This document shows positions 1 to 7,764 of a stretch of 34,281 nucleotides of DNA, piece after piece. Origin of the DNA: an uncultured Geobacteraceae bacterium. Its GTDB lineage: Bacteria > Desulfobacterota > Desulfuromonadia > Geobacterales > Pseudopelobacteraceae. The stretch's first letter is position 1. Each line of letters opens with the position of its first letter. Below the pieces are notes generated by a model. That model saw nothing but the letters and a program-made list of their open reading frames with translations. It did no database searches and had not been told where the DNA came from. The stretch spans positions 1 to 34,281 of the forward strand of contig CAIOXL010000013.1 of NCBI GenBank assembly GCA_903862245.1. The letters are read 5' to 3'. The position numbers were made by a program, and so were the translations under genes.

Positions 1-84
1 GTTGCAGTGGCCTGCTTCCTACTCTACTGTTGAACAGTTTTTTAGGAATATTTTGAAATCCACCAGAAGGATACCCACTCAATA

Positions 85-2388
85 ATGTCGCAAAACCTTG
101 TCATCGTCGAATCCCCCGCCAAAGGGAAGACTATAGAAAAATTTCTGGGCCCCGATTATAAGGTGCTGGCCTCGTTCGGTCATGTTCGCGCCCTGCCGAG
201 CAAGCAGGGGTCGGTGGATATCGAGAAGGGCTTTGAGCCGAAGTACCATGTGCTGCCGGAAAGCAAAAAACATCTCGATGCCATCAAAGCCGCGCTCAAG
301 GGGGCAGATCGGCTGCTGCTGGCAACTGACCCCGACCGCGAAGGGGAAGCGATCTCCTGGCATCTGCTGGCGGCCCTCGGTCTCGACAAGAAGAACCCCG
401 GCATCAAAATCCAGCGGGTTGAGTTTCACGAGATCACCAAAGAGGCGATCCTCCACGCGGTGAAAAATCCCCGCGATATCGCGCTTGATCTGGTGAATGC
501 CCAGCAGGCCCGTTCGATTCTGGACTATCTGGTCGGTTTCAACCTGTCACCGTTTCTCTGGAAAAAAATCCGCTACGGCCTTTCTGCCGGACGTGTCCAA
601 TCGGTGGCGCTCCGGCTGGTCTGCGAGCGTGAGAAGGAAATTCTCGCCTTCAATGAACAGGAATACTGGACCATTGCCGCCCGTCTGGGTGTTACGGCGG
701 GGCAGGAGTTCAGGGCCGGACTTGTGGATGTGGGCGGAAAAAAACTCGGCAAGTTTGACATCCCGGGCGAATCCGTGGCGGCCGCTCTGAAAACAGCGCT
801 GCAATCGGGGAGTTACACGGTTGCCAAAATCACCAAAACAGAGAAAAAACGTAACCCTTCACCGCCATTCACCACTTCGACCCTGCAGCAGGAGGCATCG
901 CGCAAGCTCGGCTTTTCAGCCAAGAAAACCATGTCAACCGCGCAGAAACTCTATGAAGGGATCGATATCGGAGCTGAAGGAACGGTCGGTCTGATTACCT
1001 ACATGCGTACGGACAGCGTGAATTTATCCACCCTTGCACTGAAAGATGCCCACGACGTTATCTCCGCCGCATACGGCAGAGAGTATGCGCTTGCCAAACC
1101 ACGCATCTTCAAAACCAAATCAAAAAATGCCCAGGAAGCCCATGAGGCGGTCCGGCCGACGTACATCGCCAAGACGCCCATTGAACTGAAAAAATATCTG
1201 ACGCCGGACCTGTACAAGCTGTATGAGCTGATCTGGAAACGGACCGTTGCCTGCCAGATGGCGGAAGCGCTGCTGGACCAGACATCGGTGGATATCACCG
1301 CCGAGCTGGCTGTTCCGCCAACCGCCGGACCGTTTGCCGGAGCCCGCCGGGCCGGACTCCGCGCCGCCGGTACGGTTATCCGCTTTCCCGGCTTTATGAA
1401 GCTGTATATCGAGGGGCTCGACGATCAGGACGAGGAAAAAGAGGGGCTGCTGCCGGCCATGACGGAAGGGGGGGCGCTCAAGCTCCACGAAGTCCTGCCG
1501 GAACAGCATTTCACCCAGCCGCCGCCCCGCTATACCGAGGCGACGCTGGTCAAGACGCTGGAGGAGTACGGCATCGGCCGCCCGTCCACCTTCGCCTCCA
1601 TCATGAATACGCTGGTGGAAAGAAAATATGCCCGTCTCGACAAGAAGCGTTTCTTTCCGGAGGATGTGGGGATGGTGGTCAGCGATCTGCTGACGGCCCA
1701 TTTCCAGAAGTACGTGGATTACAACTTCACCGCCGGACTGGAAGAAGAGCTGGATCAGGTTTCCCGGGGAGAAAAAGAGTGGCAGCCGCTTCTGAAAGAG
1801 TTTTGGGAGCCGTTCATTGCGCTGCTGAAACAGAAGGAGGGGGAGGTCAACAAGGCGGACCTGACGACCGAGGCGACTGACGAACTTTGTCCCGAGTGCA
1901 GCAAGCCGCTGGTGGTAAAACTGGGCAAGCGGGGCAAATTCATTGCCTGCTCCGGTTTTCAGGAAGGGTGTAAATATACCCGCAACGTGGATCAGGAGGG
2001 GGGGGAGGTCGCCGAGCCGATACTCTCCGATGAAAAATGCGAAAAATGCGGACTGCCGATGCTGATTAAGGACGGCCGTTTCGGAAAATATCTGGCCTGT
2101 TCCGGCTATCCGGCCTGTAAAAATATCCAGCCGCTGATCAAGCCGGTCAGCACCGGTGTGATCTGTCCGGAATGTAAAGAGGGGGAGCTGACGGAGAAAA
2201 AATCCCGCTTCGGCAAGCTCTTTTATTCCTGCAATCACTATCCGAAGTGCAAATTCGCCCTGTGGGATCTGCCGGTGGAAAGCCCCTGTCCAAAGTGCGG
2301 CTTCCCGCTGCTGGTGAAGAAGATCTACAAACGGAAAGGTGAATTTCTGAAGTGCCCCAAAGAGGGCTGTGATTATACCAGCGAGTAA
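85..2388 (+). CDS. topA: DNA topoisomerase I (type IA)
   Basis: A 767-residue type IA topoisomerase that relaxes negatively supercoiled DNA by passing one strand through a transient single-strand break. The N-terminal Toprim domain begins at once (VIVESPAKGKTIEKFLG) and carries the DPDREGE metal-binding motif near residue 80. The catalytic tyrosine is Tyr306 in the motif GLITYMRTDS. The C-terminus, from about residue 602, carries four consecutive Cys4 zinc ribbons (CPEC, CEKC, CPEC and CPKC starts), a complete set for a long bacterial TopA. The ATG at 85 lies 13 nt after an AGAAGG ribosome binding site, slightly far. The gene ends in a large stem-loop before trmFO, an adjacency seen in many bacteria. 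Nothing in the protein looks damaged. Confidence 0.97.
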   Translation: MSQNLVIVESPAKGKTIEKFLGPDYKVLASFGHVRALPSKQGSVDIEKGFEPKYHVLPESKKHLDAIKAALKGADRLLLATDPDREGEAISWHLLAALGLDKKNPGIKIQRVEFHEITKEAILHAVKNPRDIALDLVNAQQARSILDYLVGFNLSPFLWKKIRYGLSAGRVQSVALRLVCEREKEILAFNEQEYWTIAARLGVTAGQEFRAGLVDVGGKKLGKFDIPGESVAAALKTALQSGSYTVAKITKTEKKRNPSPPFTTSTLQQEASRKLGFSAKKTMSTAQKLYEGIDIGAEGTVGLITYMRTDSVNLSTLALKDAHDVISAAYGREYALAKPRIFKTKSKNAQEAHEAVRPTYIAKTPIELKKYLTPDLYKLYELIWKRTVACQMAEALLDQTSVDITAELAVPPTAGPFAGARRAGLRAAGTVIRFPGFMKLYIEGLDDQDEEKEGLLPAMTEGGALKLHEVLPEQHFTQPPPRYTEATLVKTLEEYGIGRPSTFASIMNTLVERKYARLDKKRFFPEDVGMVVSDLLTAHFQKYVDYNFTAGLEEELDQVSRGEKEWQPLLKEFWEPFIALLKQKEGEVNKADLTTEATDELCPECSKPLVVKLGKRGKFIACSGFQEGCKYTRNVDQEGGEVAEPILSDEKCEKCGLPMLIKDGRFGKYLACSGYPACKNIQPLIKPVSTGVICPECKEGELTEKKSRFGKLFYSCNHYPKCKFALWDLPVESPCPKCGFPLLVKKIYKRKGEFLKCPKEGCDYTSE

Positions 2389-2399
2389 TCTGAAAGTTG

Positions 2400-2476
2400 A
2401 AAGCGGAGAGGCGTAGAAACAGAGGAAATGATTTTACTCAGGAAAATCTTCTCTGCTTCTGCGCCTCTCTGCTTTT
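2400..2476 (+). terminator. Long stem-loop with T-run after topA
   Basis: A 25-nt left arm (2400-2424) pairs with 2451-2475. The stem has one A-C mismatch and two G-T wobbles and closes over a loop of about 26 nt. It ends in TTTTTT (2473-2478), so it can serve as a rho-independent terminator for topA. The stem is far longer than a normal terminator and its arms are built of GAG/CTC-rich repeats, so it may also be a dispersed repeat element. The trmFO ribosome binding site AAGGA (about 2479-2483) starts immediately after it. Confidence 0.65.
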
Positions 2477-2491
2477 TTAAGGAACCTATCA

Positions 2492-3799
2492 ATGCCTGAA
2501 AACAATATCACCATCATCGGCGGCGGTCTGGCCGGCTGCGAAGCCGCCTGGCAGGCGGCGGAACGCGGCATCCCGGTTGTCCTCCACGAAATGAAGCCGA
2601 CAAAGTTCTCACCGGCCCACGAGCTGTCCGGCCTGGCGGAACTGGTCTGCTCCAACTCCCTGCGCGGTATTTCGCTTGATAACGCCGTGGGGCTCCTCAA
2701 GGAGGAACTGCGCCGCTGCGGATCGTTGACGATGGAGGCTGCCGGGGCGACGAGTGTCCCCGCCGGGGGCGCTCTGGCGGTCGATCGCCAGCTGTTCTCT
2801 GACTATGTTACCGCCAAAGTGGAAGCCCACCCGCTGATCCGCATCGAGCGGGGTGAAGCAACAGCCATTCCAGCCGAAGGGATCGTCATCGTCGCCTCCG
2901 GTCCCCTGACCAGCGATGCCCTGGCGCTCTCCCTGGCGGACCTGACCGGTGATCGCCTCTACTTCTACGACGCCATTGCGCCGATTGTCACCGCTGAATC
3001 CATGGATATGACAAAGGTGTTTGCCGCTTCGCGGTACGGTAAGGGGGATGGCGATGATTATCTCAACTGTCCGCTCAATGAAGAAGAGTACCTGGCGTTC
3101 ATCGATGAATTGAACCGTGGCGAGAAGGTGCCGGCCCGTGACTTTGAGAAGGTGGTTCACTTTGAAGGGTGCATGCCGGTGGAGGAGCTTGCGGCGCGCG
3201 GTGTGGAAACGCTCCGTTTCGGTCCCATGAAACCGGTCGGTCTGCTCAATCCGCACACCGGGTACGAGGCTCACGCAGTCATTCAGCTGCGTGCCGAAAA
3301 CCGGGAGAAAACCATGTACAATCTGGTCGGTTTCCAGACCAAGCTGACCTGGCCGGAACAGCGCCGGATCTTCATCACCATTCCGGGGCTGGAGCGGGCT
3401 GAATTTGTCCGCCTCGGTTCGATGCACCGCAATACGTTCATCAACTCCCCGGCACTGCTGGAGGCAACGCAGCAGCTAAAGAGCGATCCGCGTATCTTCT
3501 TCGCCGGCCAGATCACCGGGGTGGAGGGGTATGTGGAATCTGCCGCCAGCGGTTTCCTTGCCGGCGTGGCCGCCGCCGCTCTGGTACAGGGCCAGCCGAT
3601 TCCGGTGCCGTCACCGGAAACCGCCCTGGGTGCCTTGATGCACCACATCACCAATGCGGACGTCAAACATTTTCAGCCGATGAATGTGAACTACGGACTC
3701 TTCCCGGAGCTGCCGGGGAGGATCAAAAAGAAGGAACGGCGACAGAAACTGGCGGAGCGGGCGCTGGCGGCGCTGGAAGAGTGGCAGGGGAAGCTGTAA
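2492..3799 (+). CDS. trmFO: tRNA (m5U54) methyltransferase, folate/FAD-dependent
   Basis: A 435-residue TrmFO (formerly Gid), which makes 5-methyluridine at position 54 of tRNA using methylenetetrahydrofolate and FADH2 instead of S-adenosylmethionine. The FAD-binding dinucleotide fold is at the start ([13 protein letters not shown], residues 8-20). The two functionally important cysteines known from the Bacillus enzyme are present at Cys53 (VCSNSLRG) and Cys227 (FEGCMPVEE). The C-terminal motif [19 protein letters not shown] is typical of the family, and the length matches it. The ATG at 2492 follows AAGGA by about 9 nt. The gene lies downstream of topA but is separated from it by a terminator-like hairpin, so it may have its own promoter inside or after that structure. 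Confidence 0.96.
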   Translation: MPENNITIIGGGLAGCEAAWQAAERGIPVVLHEMKPTKFSPAHELSGLAELVCSNSLRGISLDNAVGLLKEELRRCGSLTMEAAGATSVPAGGALAVDRQLFSDYVTAKVEAHPLIRIERGEATAIPAEGIVIVASGPLTSDALALSLADLTGDRLYFYDAIAPIVTAESMDMTKVFAASRYGKGDGDDYLNCPLNEEEYLAFIDELNRGEKVPARDFEKVVHFEGCMPVEELAARGVETLRFGPMKPVGLLNPHTGYEAHAVIQLRAENREKTMYNLVGFQTKLTWPEQRRIFITIPGLERAEFVRLGSMHRNTFINSPALLEATQQLKSDPRIFFAGQITGVEGYVESAASGFLAGVAAAALVQGQPIPVPSPETALGALMHHITNADVKHFQPMNVNYGLFPELPGRIKKKERRQKLAERALAALEEWQGKL

Positions 3800-3810
3800 A
3801 TATATTAGTT

Positions 3811-3931
3811 CAGTTCACCACGGAAAAAACCGTGAAACCGGACTAAAATGGTTGTGAACTATTTGGATTATGTTTACTATCAAGAGAAGGTATTTGCCGT
3901 TCTCCGTGTCTCAATGCCTCAGTGTTGAGCA
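3811..3931. repeat. Hairpin-rich intergenic sequence, possible eroded repeat element
   Basis: The gap between trmFO and the next gene holds nested inverted repeats: AGTTCAC (3812-3818) with GTGAACT (3854-3860), and inside it CACGG (3819-3823) with CCGTG (3830-3834) around an A6 loop. A second block, TTCTCCGTGTCTC (about 3900-3912), is followed by a CTCA-GTGT-TGAG hairpin (3918-3929). That block sits directly before the AAAGG ribosome binding site of the next gene. The CTCCGTG wording recalls the inverted repeats at 13100-13539. No open reading frame is present. Confidence 0.4.
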
Positions 3932-3946
3932 AAGAAAGGTTCCTCA

Positions 3947-5227
3947 ATGTCAGATCACCTACAGGATCCGCTCAAGCGGGTTGAAGATCAGTTGAAAAAA
4001 TGTGTCAAGTGTGGTGCCTGCCGCCAGAACTGCCCTGCGTTTACCGCTTTCCAGCGGGAACCGGCGGTGGCGCGCGGCAAGGTGGCGCTGGCCCAGCATA
4101 TTCTGAGTGATGATATTGAGCTGGATGACCAGACCTATGAGGCCATGTCGAAATGTCTGCTCTGCGGCAGCTGCGTTGATAAATGTCCCAACGATGTGCC
4201 GACCGATGAAATTGTCATTGCGGCCCGTGAGTCCCTGGCCCGGAGACGCGGCCTGACGACGTTCCATGCCGCCGTCGGCCAGGTTATCAAGAGCCGGACC
4301 CGCATGAAGATGGGAGCCTCCGTGGCCGCGCTGCTCGGCCCGCTCTTCTTCAAGAAAGTTCCCGAAACATCCGGTTTGCGCCTCCGTTTTCCGGCTCCGT
4401 TCATTGGCAATACGCGCTTCATTCCGGAGATCGCTAAAAAAAGTTTTATGGATCAGCATCCGGAGGTTATTCCGGGTGAGCCGGGGAAGCCGCGCATCGC
4501 TTTTTTTGTCGGTTGCATGACCAACTTTGTCTATACCGATGTGGGCGAGGCCGCGCTGGCCCTGTTCCGCCATCTGGGCTGCACGATCATCATCCCCAAA
4601 GGGCAGCAGTGTTGCGGTTTGCCCGGCATGTCGGGGGGGGATATCAAAACGGTGCGGGATCTGGCTGAAAAGAATCTGGCGGAATTCGAAAAATATGAAG
4701 TGGATTACGTCATGACGGCCTGCGCTACCTGCGGCGGCGCTCTGCACCGCCTCTATCCGCTGGTTGTGGGTAAGCGCAATCCGGAGCTGCGTGCGCGCCT
4801 GGATGCCCTGGCAGCAAAAACCATGGATGCGTCACAGCTGTTGCGGCAGCTGGGCCTTGATCCGTCCGAGACCGGGAGCGGCGAAGAGCTTCGTGTGACC
4901 TATCACGACCCGTGCCATCTTCGTACCCACGGCATCTCCAAGCAGCCGCGTGATCTGCTGAAAGGCACGCCGGGCGTCGAGCTGGTGGAGATGGACGGCG
5001 CCGACCGCTGCTGCGGCCTGGGCGGAACGTTCAACGTGTATCACTATGATTCATCCATGGCGATCAATAACGGGAAAAGCGAAGCGATTGCTGCCACCGG
5101 TGCCCAGGTTGTGGCAACCGGCTGTCCCGGCTGCATGATGCAGCTTGCCGACGGTTTAAAACAACACGGTTCGAAAGTGGATGTGGTTCACACGCTGCAG
5201 CTGTTGGCTCGCCGGCTTAAACGGTAA
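3947..5227 (+). CDS. GlcF/LldE-type iron-sulfur oxidoreductase subunit
   Basis: A 426-residue cytoplasmic electron-transfer subunit. The N-terminus carries two 4Fe-4S ferredoxin motifs: CVKCGACRQNCP (Cys19, 22, 25, 29) and KCLLCGSCVDKCP about 50 residues later. The C-terminal half carries two CCG (cysteine-rich) domains with QQCCGLPG and DRCCGLGG cores, plus the CATCGG and CPGCMMQ motifs. This layout is that of GlcF of glycolate oxidase and of the iron-sulfur subunit of D-lactate or other 2-hydroxyacid dehydrogenases, which pass electrons from a FAD subunit to the quinone pool. No FAD subunit (GlcD) lies beside it here, so its substrate cannot be assigned. ATG at 3947 follows AAAGG by 7 nt. 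Confidence 0.85.
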   Translation: MSDHLQDPLKRVEDQLKKCVKCGACRQNCPAFTAFQREPAVARGKVALAQHILSDDIELDDQTYEAMSKCLLCGSCVDKCPNDVPTDEIVIAARESLARRRGLTTFHAAVGQVIKSRTRMKMGASVAALLGPLFFKKVPETSGLRLRFPAPFIGNTRFIPEIAKKSFMDQHPEVIPGEPGKPRIAFFVGCMTNFVYTDVGEAALALFRHLGCTIIIPKGQQCCGLPGMSGGDIKTVRDLAEKNLAEFEKYEVDYVMTACATCGGALHRLYPLVVGKRNPELRARLDALAAKTMDASQLLRQLGLDPSETGSGEELRVTYHDPCHLRTHGISKQPRDLLKGTPGVELVEMDGADRCCGLGGTFNVYHYDSSMAINNGKSEAIAATGAQVVATGCPGCMMQLADGLKQHGSKVDVVHTLQLLARRLKR

Positions 5228-5293
5228 ATTTTGACCATAATATATTTCCTTTATTCAAGAGGTCGTATTTTAGTCGCTGGCGAAGGAATTTTA

Positions 5294-5321
5294 TTGACAT
5301 TATAAAGCAAATTGTATACAA
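5294..5321 (+). promoter_or_regulatory. Promoter and palindromic operator before the XRE gene
   Basis: TTGACA (5294-5299) and TATACA (5315-5320) form a sigma-70-like promoter with a short 15-nt spacer. The -10 box lies inside a perfect 10-bp palindrome, TTGTATACAA (5312-5321). A palindrome over the -10 box is what an autorepressor site would look like, so the XRE-cupin protein encoded 45 nt downstream may bind it. The short spacer lowers certainty about the promoter itself. Confidence 0.5.
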
Positions 5322-5365
5322 ACCCGCACGAATGCTGAGTTTCACTTTTATTGTCAGGGGTTTGA

Positions 5366-5929
5366 ATGCGCGAATTCAACATCGGGGCTAAAATTAAGAA
5401 ACTCCGCCTCTCAAAAAAACTGACCCTCCAGGCTGTTGCCAGGGAGACCGGTTTCTCCCCTGCGCTCATTTCCCAGATTGAAAATAATAACGTTTCTCCT
5501 CCGATTGCCACCCTCTCCAGAATCGCAAAATTCTTTGATGTGAAGATTGGTCTTTTCTTCAATGAAGACGAAGAAGAGTGCCGCTTTGAAGTTGTCCGCG
5601 CCCACGAACGCAAAACAATCCACCGGGTTATTTCCAAGGCCGGCACCAATCAGGGCTACTCCTACGAATCACTTTCCTTTCACAAGCAAAACAAGAAGAT
5701 GGAGCCGTTTCTGCTGTCCATCACCCAGAAGGCTCTTGAAGAGAACACCTACAGCCACGATGGAGAGGAATTTCTCTTCATTATGAAGGGGACTGCAGAA
5801 CTGATTCTCGATGAAAAACGGATTATTCTGGAGGAGGGGGATTGCGTGTATTTCGATTCATCACTGAAGCATCGTCTTCTTTCCAGGGATGACAGTGAAG
5901 TCAAGGTGTTGGCGGTCGTCACCCGCTGA
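5366..5929 (+). CDS. XRE-family regulator with C-terminal cupin domain
   Basis: A 187-residue transcription factor. Residues about 7-62 are a lambda-repressor-like helix-turn-helix (IGAKIKKLRLSKKLTLQAVA, then SPALISQIENN). Residues about 110-187 are a cupin beta-barrel (YSHDGEEFLFIMKGTAELIL, then EEGDCVYFDSSLKH) that normally senses a small ligand. This architecture is common among local regulators of catabolic operons. It sits 70 nt upstream of the acyl-CoA carboxylase genes in the same direction, so control of the methylmalonyl-CoA module is the natural guess. The ATG at 5366 follows AGGGG by 5 nt. The ligand is unknown. Confidence 0.88.
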   Translation: MREFNIGAKIKKLRLSKKLTLQAVARETGFSPALISQIENNNVSPPIATLSRIAKFFDVKIGLFFNEDEEECRFEVVRAHERKTIHRVISKAGTNQGYSYESLSFHKQNKKMEPFLLSITQKALEENTYSHDGEEFLFIMKGTAELILDEKRIILEEGDCVYFDSSLKHRLLSRDDSEVKVLAVVTR

Positions 5930-5999
5930 CGGAAGTAGTGAAGGGCAGCTCATCTCGCATCTGCAATTGTAGATAAAATCACAATAAAGGACGGTACCA

Positions 6000-7724
6000 A
6001 TGTCAAGTACAACGCCCAAGCCAGTTTTAAAAAACCCGTTTGACCCGCCCGAAACGGTGGAATTCACCATCCCGGGTGAAATCTCCAAAACGACCGGCGG
6101 CTATGAAGAAGCGATGAAAGAAGGGTACGAACTGATCCAGCGTCCGATCAAATCGGTCAAAATCGATCAGATCGAAAAACAGCACTTCAAAAAAAGAATG
6201 ACGGTGTGGGAGCGCTTGAATGTGCTCTCCGACAAAGCACCCAACGTGCTGTTCCAAAACTGGGGCAAAAATCTTGACGGGGCGTCACTGGTAACGGCGG
6301 TGCTCAATATCAGCGGCCGTGATGTGGCGGTGTATGGTCACGACTTTACGGTGCGCGCCGGTTCCATTGACGCCACCAACGGCAGCAAGCTTGCCAAACT
6401 TTTCAATATGGCCGGCGAAAAGGGCATTCCGGTTATCGGCATGAACGACTCGGCCGGTGCCTTTGTGCCGGCGGGGGTCGGCGGTCTGGACGGGTACGCC
6501 GAGGCGTTCACCGCCCTGCGCCGGATCAGCGGCGTTGTCCCTTCGATTATGTGCATGTTCGGCTTCAATGCCGGCGGCGGTTCCTACCTCCCCCGTCAGG
6601 GCAGCTTCGTCATTCAGCCCAATGACACATTTTTTGGTCTGACCGGGCCGGGTGTTGTCAAGTCGGTTCTGGGCGAAGATGTCACTCCGGAAGAGCTGGG
6701 GGGACCAAAAGTCCACGGCAAAACCGGTGTCGCTGACATTACGGTGACCGACGAGGTTGCTGCCCTGCGTACGGCGGTCCGCCTGTTGTCATATATTCCG
6801 GACAACAACAGCATTCTGGCGCCTTTCCAGGAAACCAGTGACCCGCTGGATCGCAAAACCTGGGAAATCAATACGCTGCTCAAGAAAGCCTTCAACTCGC
6901 CGACCGGATTCAATACTCCGTTCGATGTGTCCATCATTATTCAGCAGATCTGTGACCATGGTGATTACTTTGAACTGCAGCCGGAACGCGCCCGTGAAGT
7001 TGTCACCGCCTTTGGCCGCCTCGGTGGTCAGGTGGTCGGCTTTGTTGCCAACAACTCGGCGGTTTCCTCCGGTCAGATCGATTGTGATTCTGCAGTCAAG
7101 ATTGCCCGTTTTGTACGGTTCTGCAATATCTACAATATTCCACTCATCTTCATGGAAGACACCACCGGATTCCTGCCGGGACGGGAGCAGGAAGCACGCG
7201 GCATCGTTCAGGCCGGGCGCTCCATGCTCGATTCCATCGTTGATGTGCGTACACCGCGCATTCTGCTGATTCTGCGCAACGCCTACGGCGGTGCCTACGC
7301 TTCATACAACAACTATCCGACCGGCGCCGATCTGGTTCTGGCGCTGCCCACCACCCGTCTGGCGGTTATGGGACCTGCCGGTAAAGAATTTGTTTACAAG
7401 GACGAAGTCCGCAAAATGCGCGCCGGCGCGGCTGAGATGATCAGGAAGGGGACGGAAGAGCGCATCAATGCCGGTGAAAACGGTGCTGCGGCGAAGAAGG
7501 ACGCTGAAAAAGAAGCGGCTGATTGGCTGAAGGGTCAGGAAGCTGCCCTGAATCAGCGCTATGAGAAAGAGCTGATGAATCCCAAAGAGGGGCTGTCGCT
7601 CGGTTCCATTTCATCCATCGTCATGCCGACCGATTTACGGAAGGTGCTGGGTGAAAATATCTCGTTCCTGATGCGTCACTACCGCCCGGGGCCAATGATG
7701 GCGCCTCAGCGGGAGTTCCACTGA
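6000..7724 (+). CDS. Acyl-CoA carboxylase, carboxyltransferase subunit (probably propionyl/methylmalonyl-CoA)
   Basis: A 574-residue biotin-dependent carboxyltransferase with both halves of the crotonase-like fold. The acyl-CoA oxyanion segment [15 protein letters not shown] lies near residues 188-202 and the carboxybiotin-side segment [12 protein letters not shown] near 426-437. PccB proteins are about 510 residues. The excess is an N-terminal extension of about 60 residues and a charged helical insert rich in Lys, Glu and Ala near residues 480-520. The biotin carboxylase/carrier fusion follows 40 nt later, and mutase and epimerase follow further on. This points to propionyl-CoA carboxylation or, in a propionate-forming fermenter, the reverse or a transcarboxylation. 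Glutaconyl-CoA or acetyl-CoA substrates cannot be excluded from sequence. The ribosome binding site AAAGGACGG precedes ATG 6000. Confidence 0.85.
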   Translation: MSSTTPKPVLKNPFDPPETVEFTIPGEISKTTGGYEEAMKEGYELIQRPIKSVKIDQIEKQHFKKRMTVWERLNVLSDKAPNVLFQNWGKNLDGASLVTAVLNISGRDVAVYGHDFTVRAGSIDATNGSKLAKLFNMAGEKGIPVIGMNDSAGAFVPAGVGGLDGYAEAFTALRRISGVVPSIMCMFGFNAGGGSYLPRQGSFVIQPNDTFFGLTGPGVVKSVLGEDVTPEELGGPKVHGKTGVADITVTDEVAALRTAVRLLSYIPDNNSILAPFQETSDPLDRKTWEINTLLKKAFNSPTGFNTPFDVSIIIQQICDHGDYFELQPERAREVVTAFGRLGGQVVGFVANNSAVSSGQIDCDSAVKIARFVRFCNIYNIPLIFMEDTTGFLPGREQEARGIVQAGRSMLDSIVDVRTPRILLILRNAYGGAYASYNNYPTGADLVLALPTTRLAVMGPAGKEFVYKDEVRKMRAGAAEMIRKGTEERINAGENGAAAKKDAEKEAADWLKGQEAALNQRYEKELMNPKEGLSLGSISSIVMPTDLRKVLGENISFLMRHYRPGPMMAPQREFH

Positions 7725-7764
7725 TACACGATTTTCCCTATTTCAATTTATTGGAGATAGAAAT

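Noticed and set aside
1120-2238. 372-codon open frame on the - strand opposite topA
   Set aside because: It lies wholly inside a gene with all TopA motifs, has no family-like sequence and arises from the codon bias of the opposite strand.
2609-3427. 272-codon open frame on the - strand opposite trmFO
   Set aside because: It is antisense to an intact trmFO and shows no domain or ribosome binding site.
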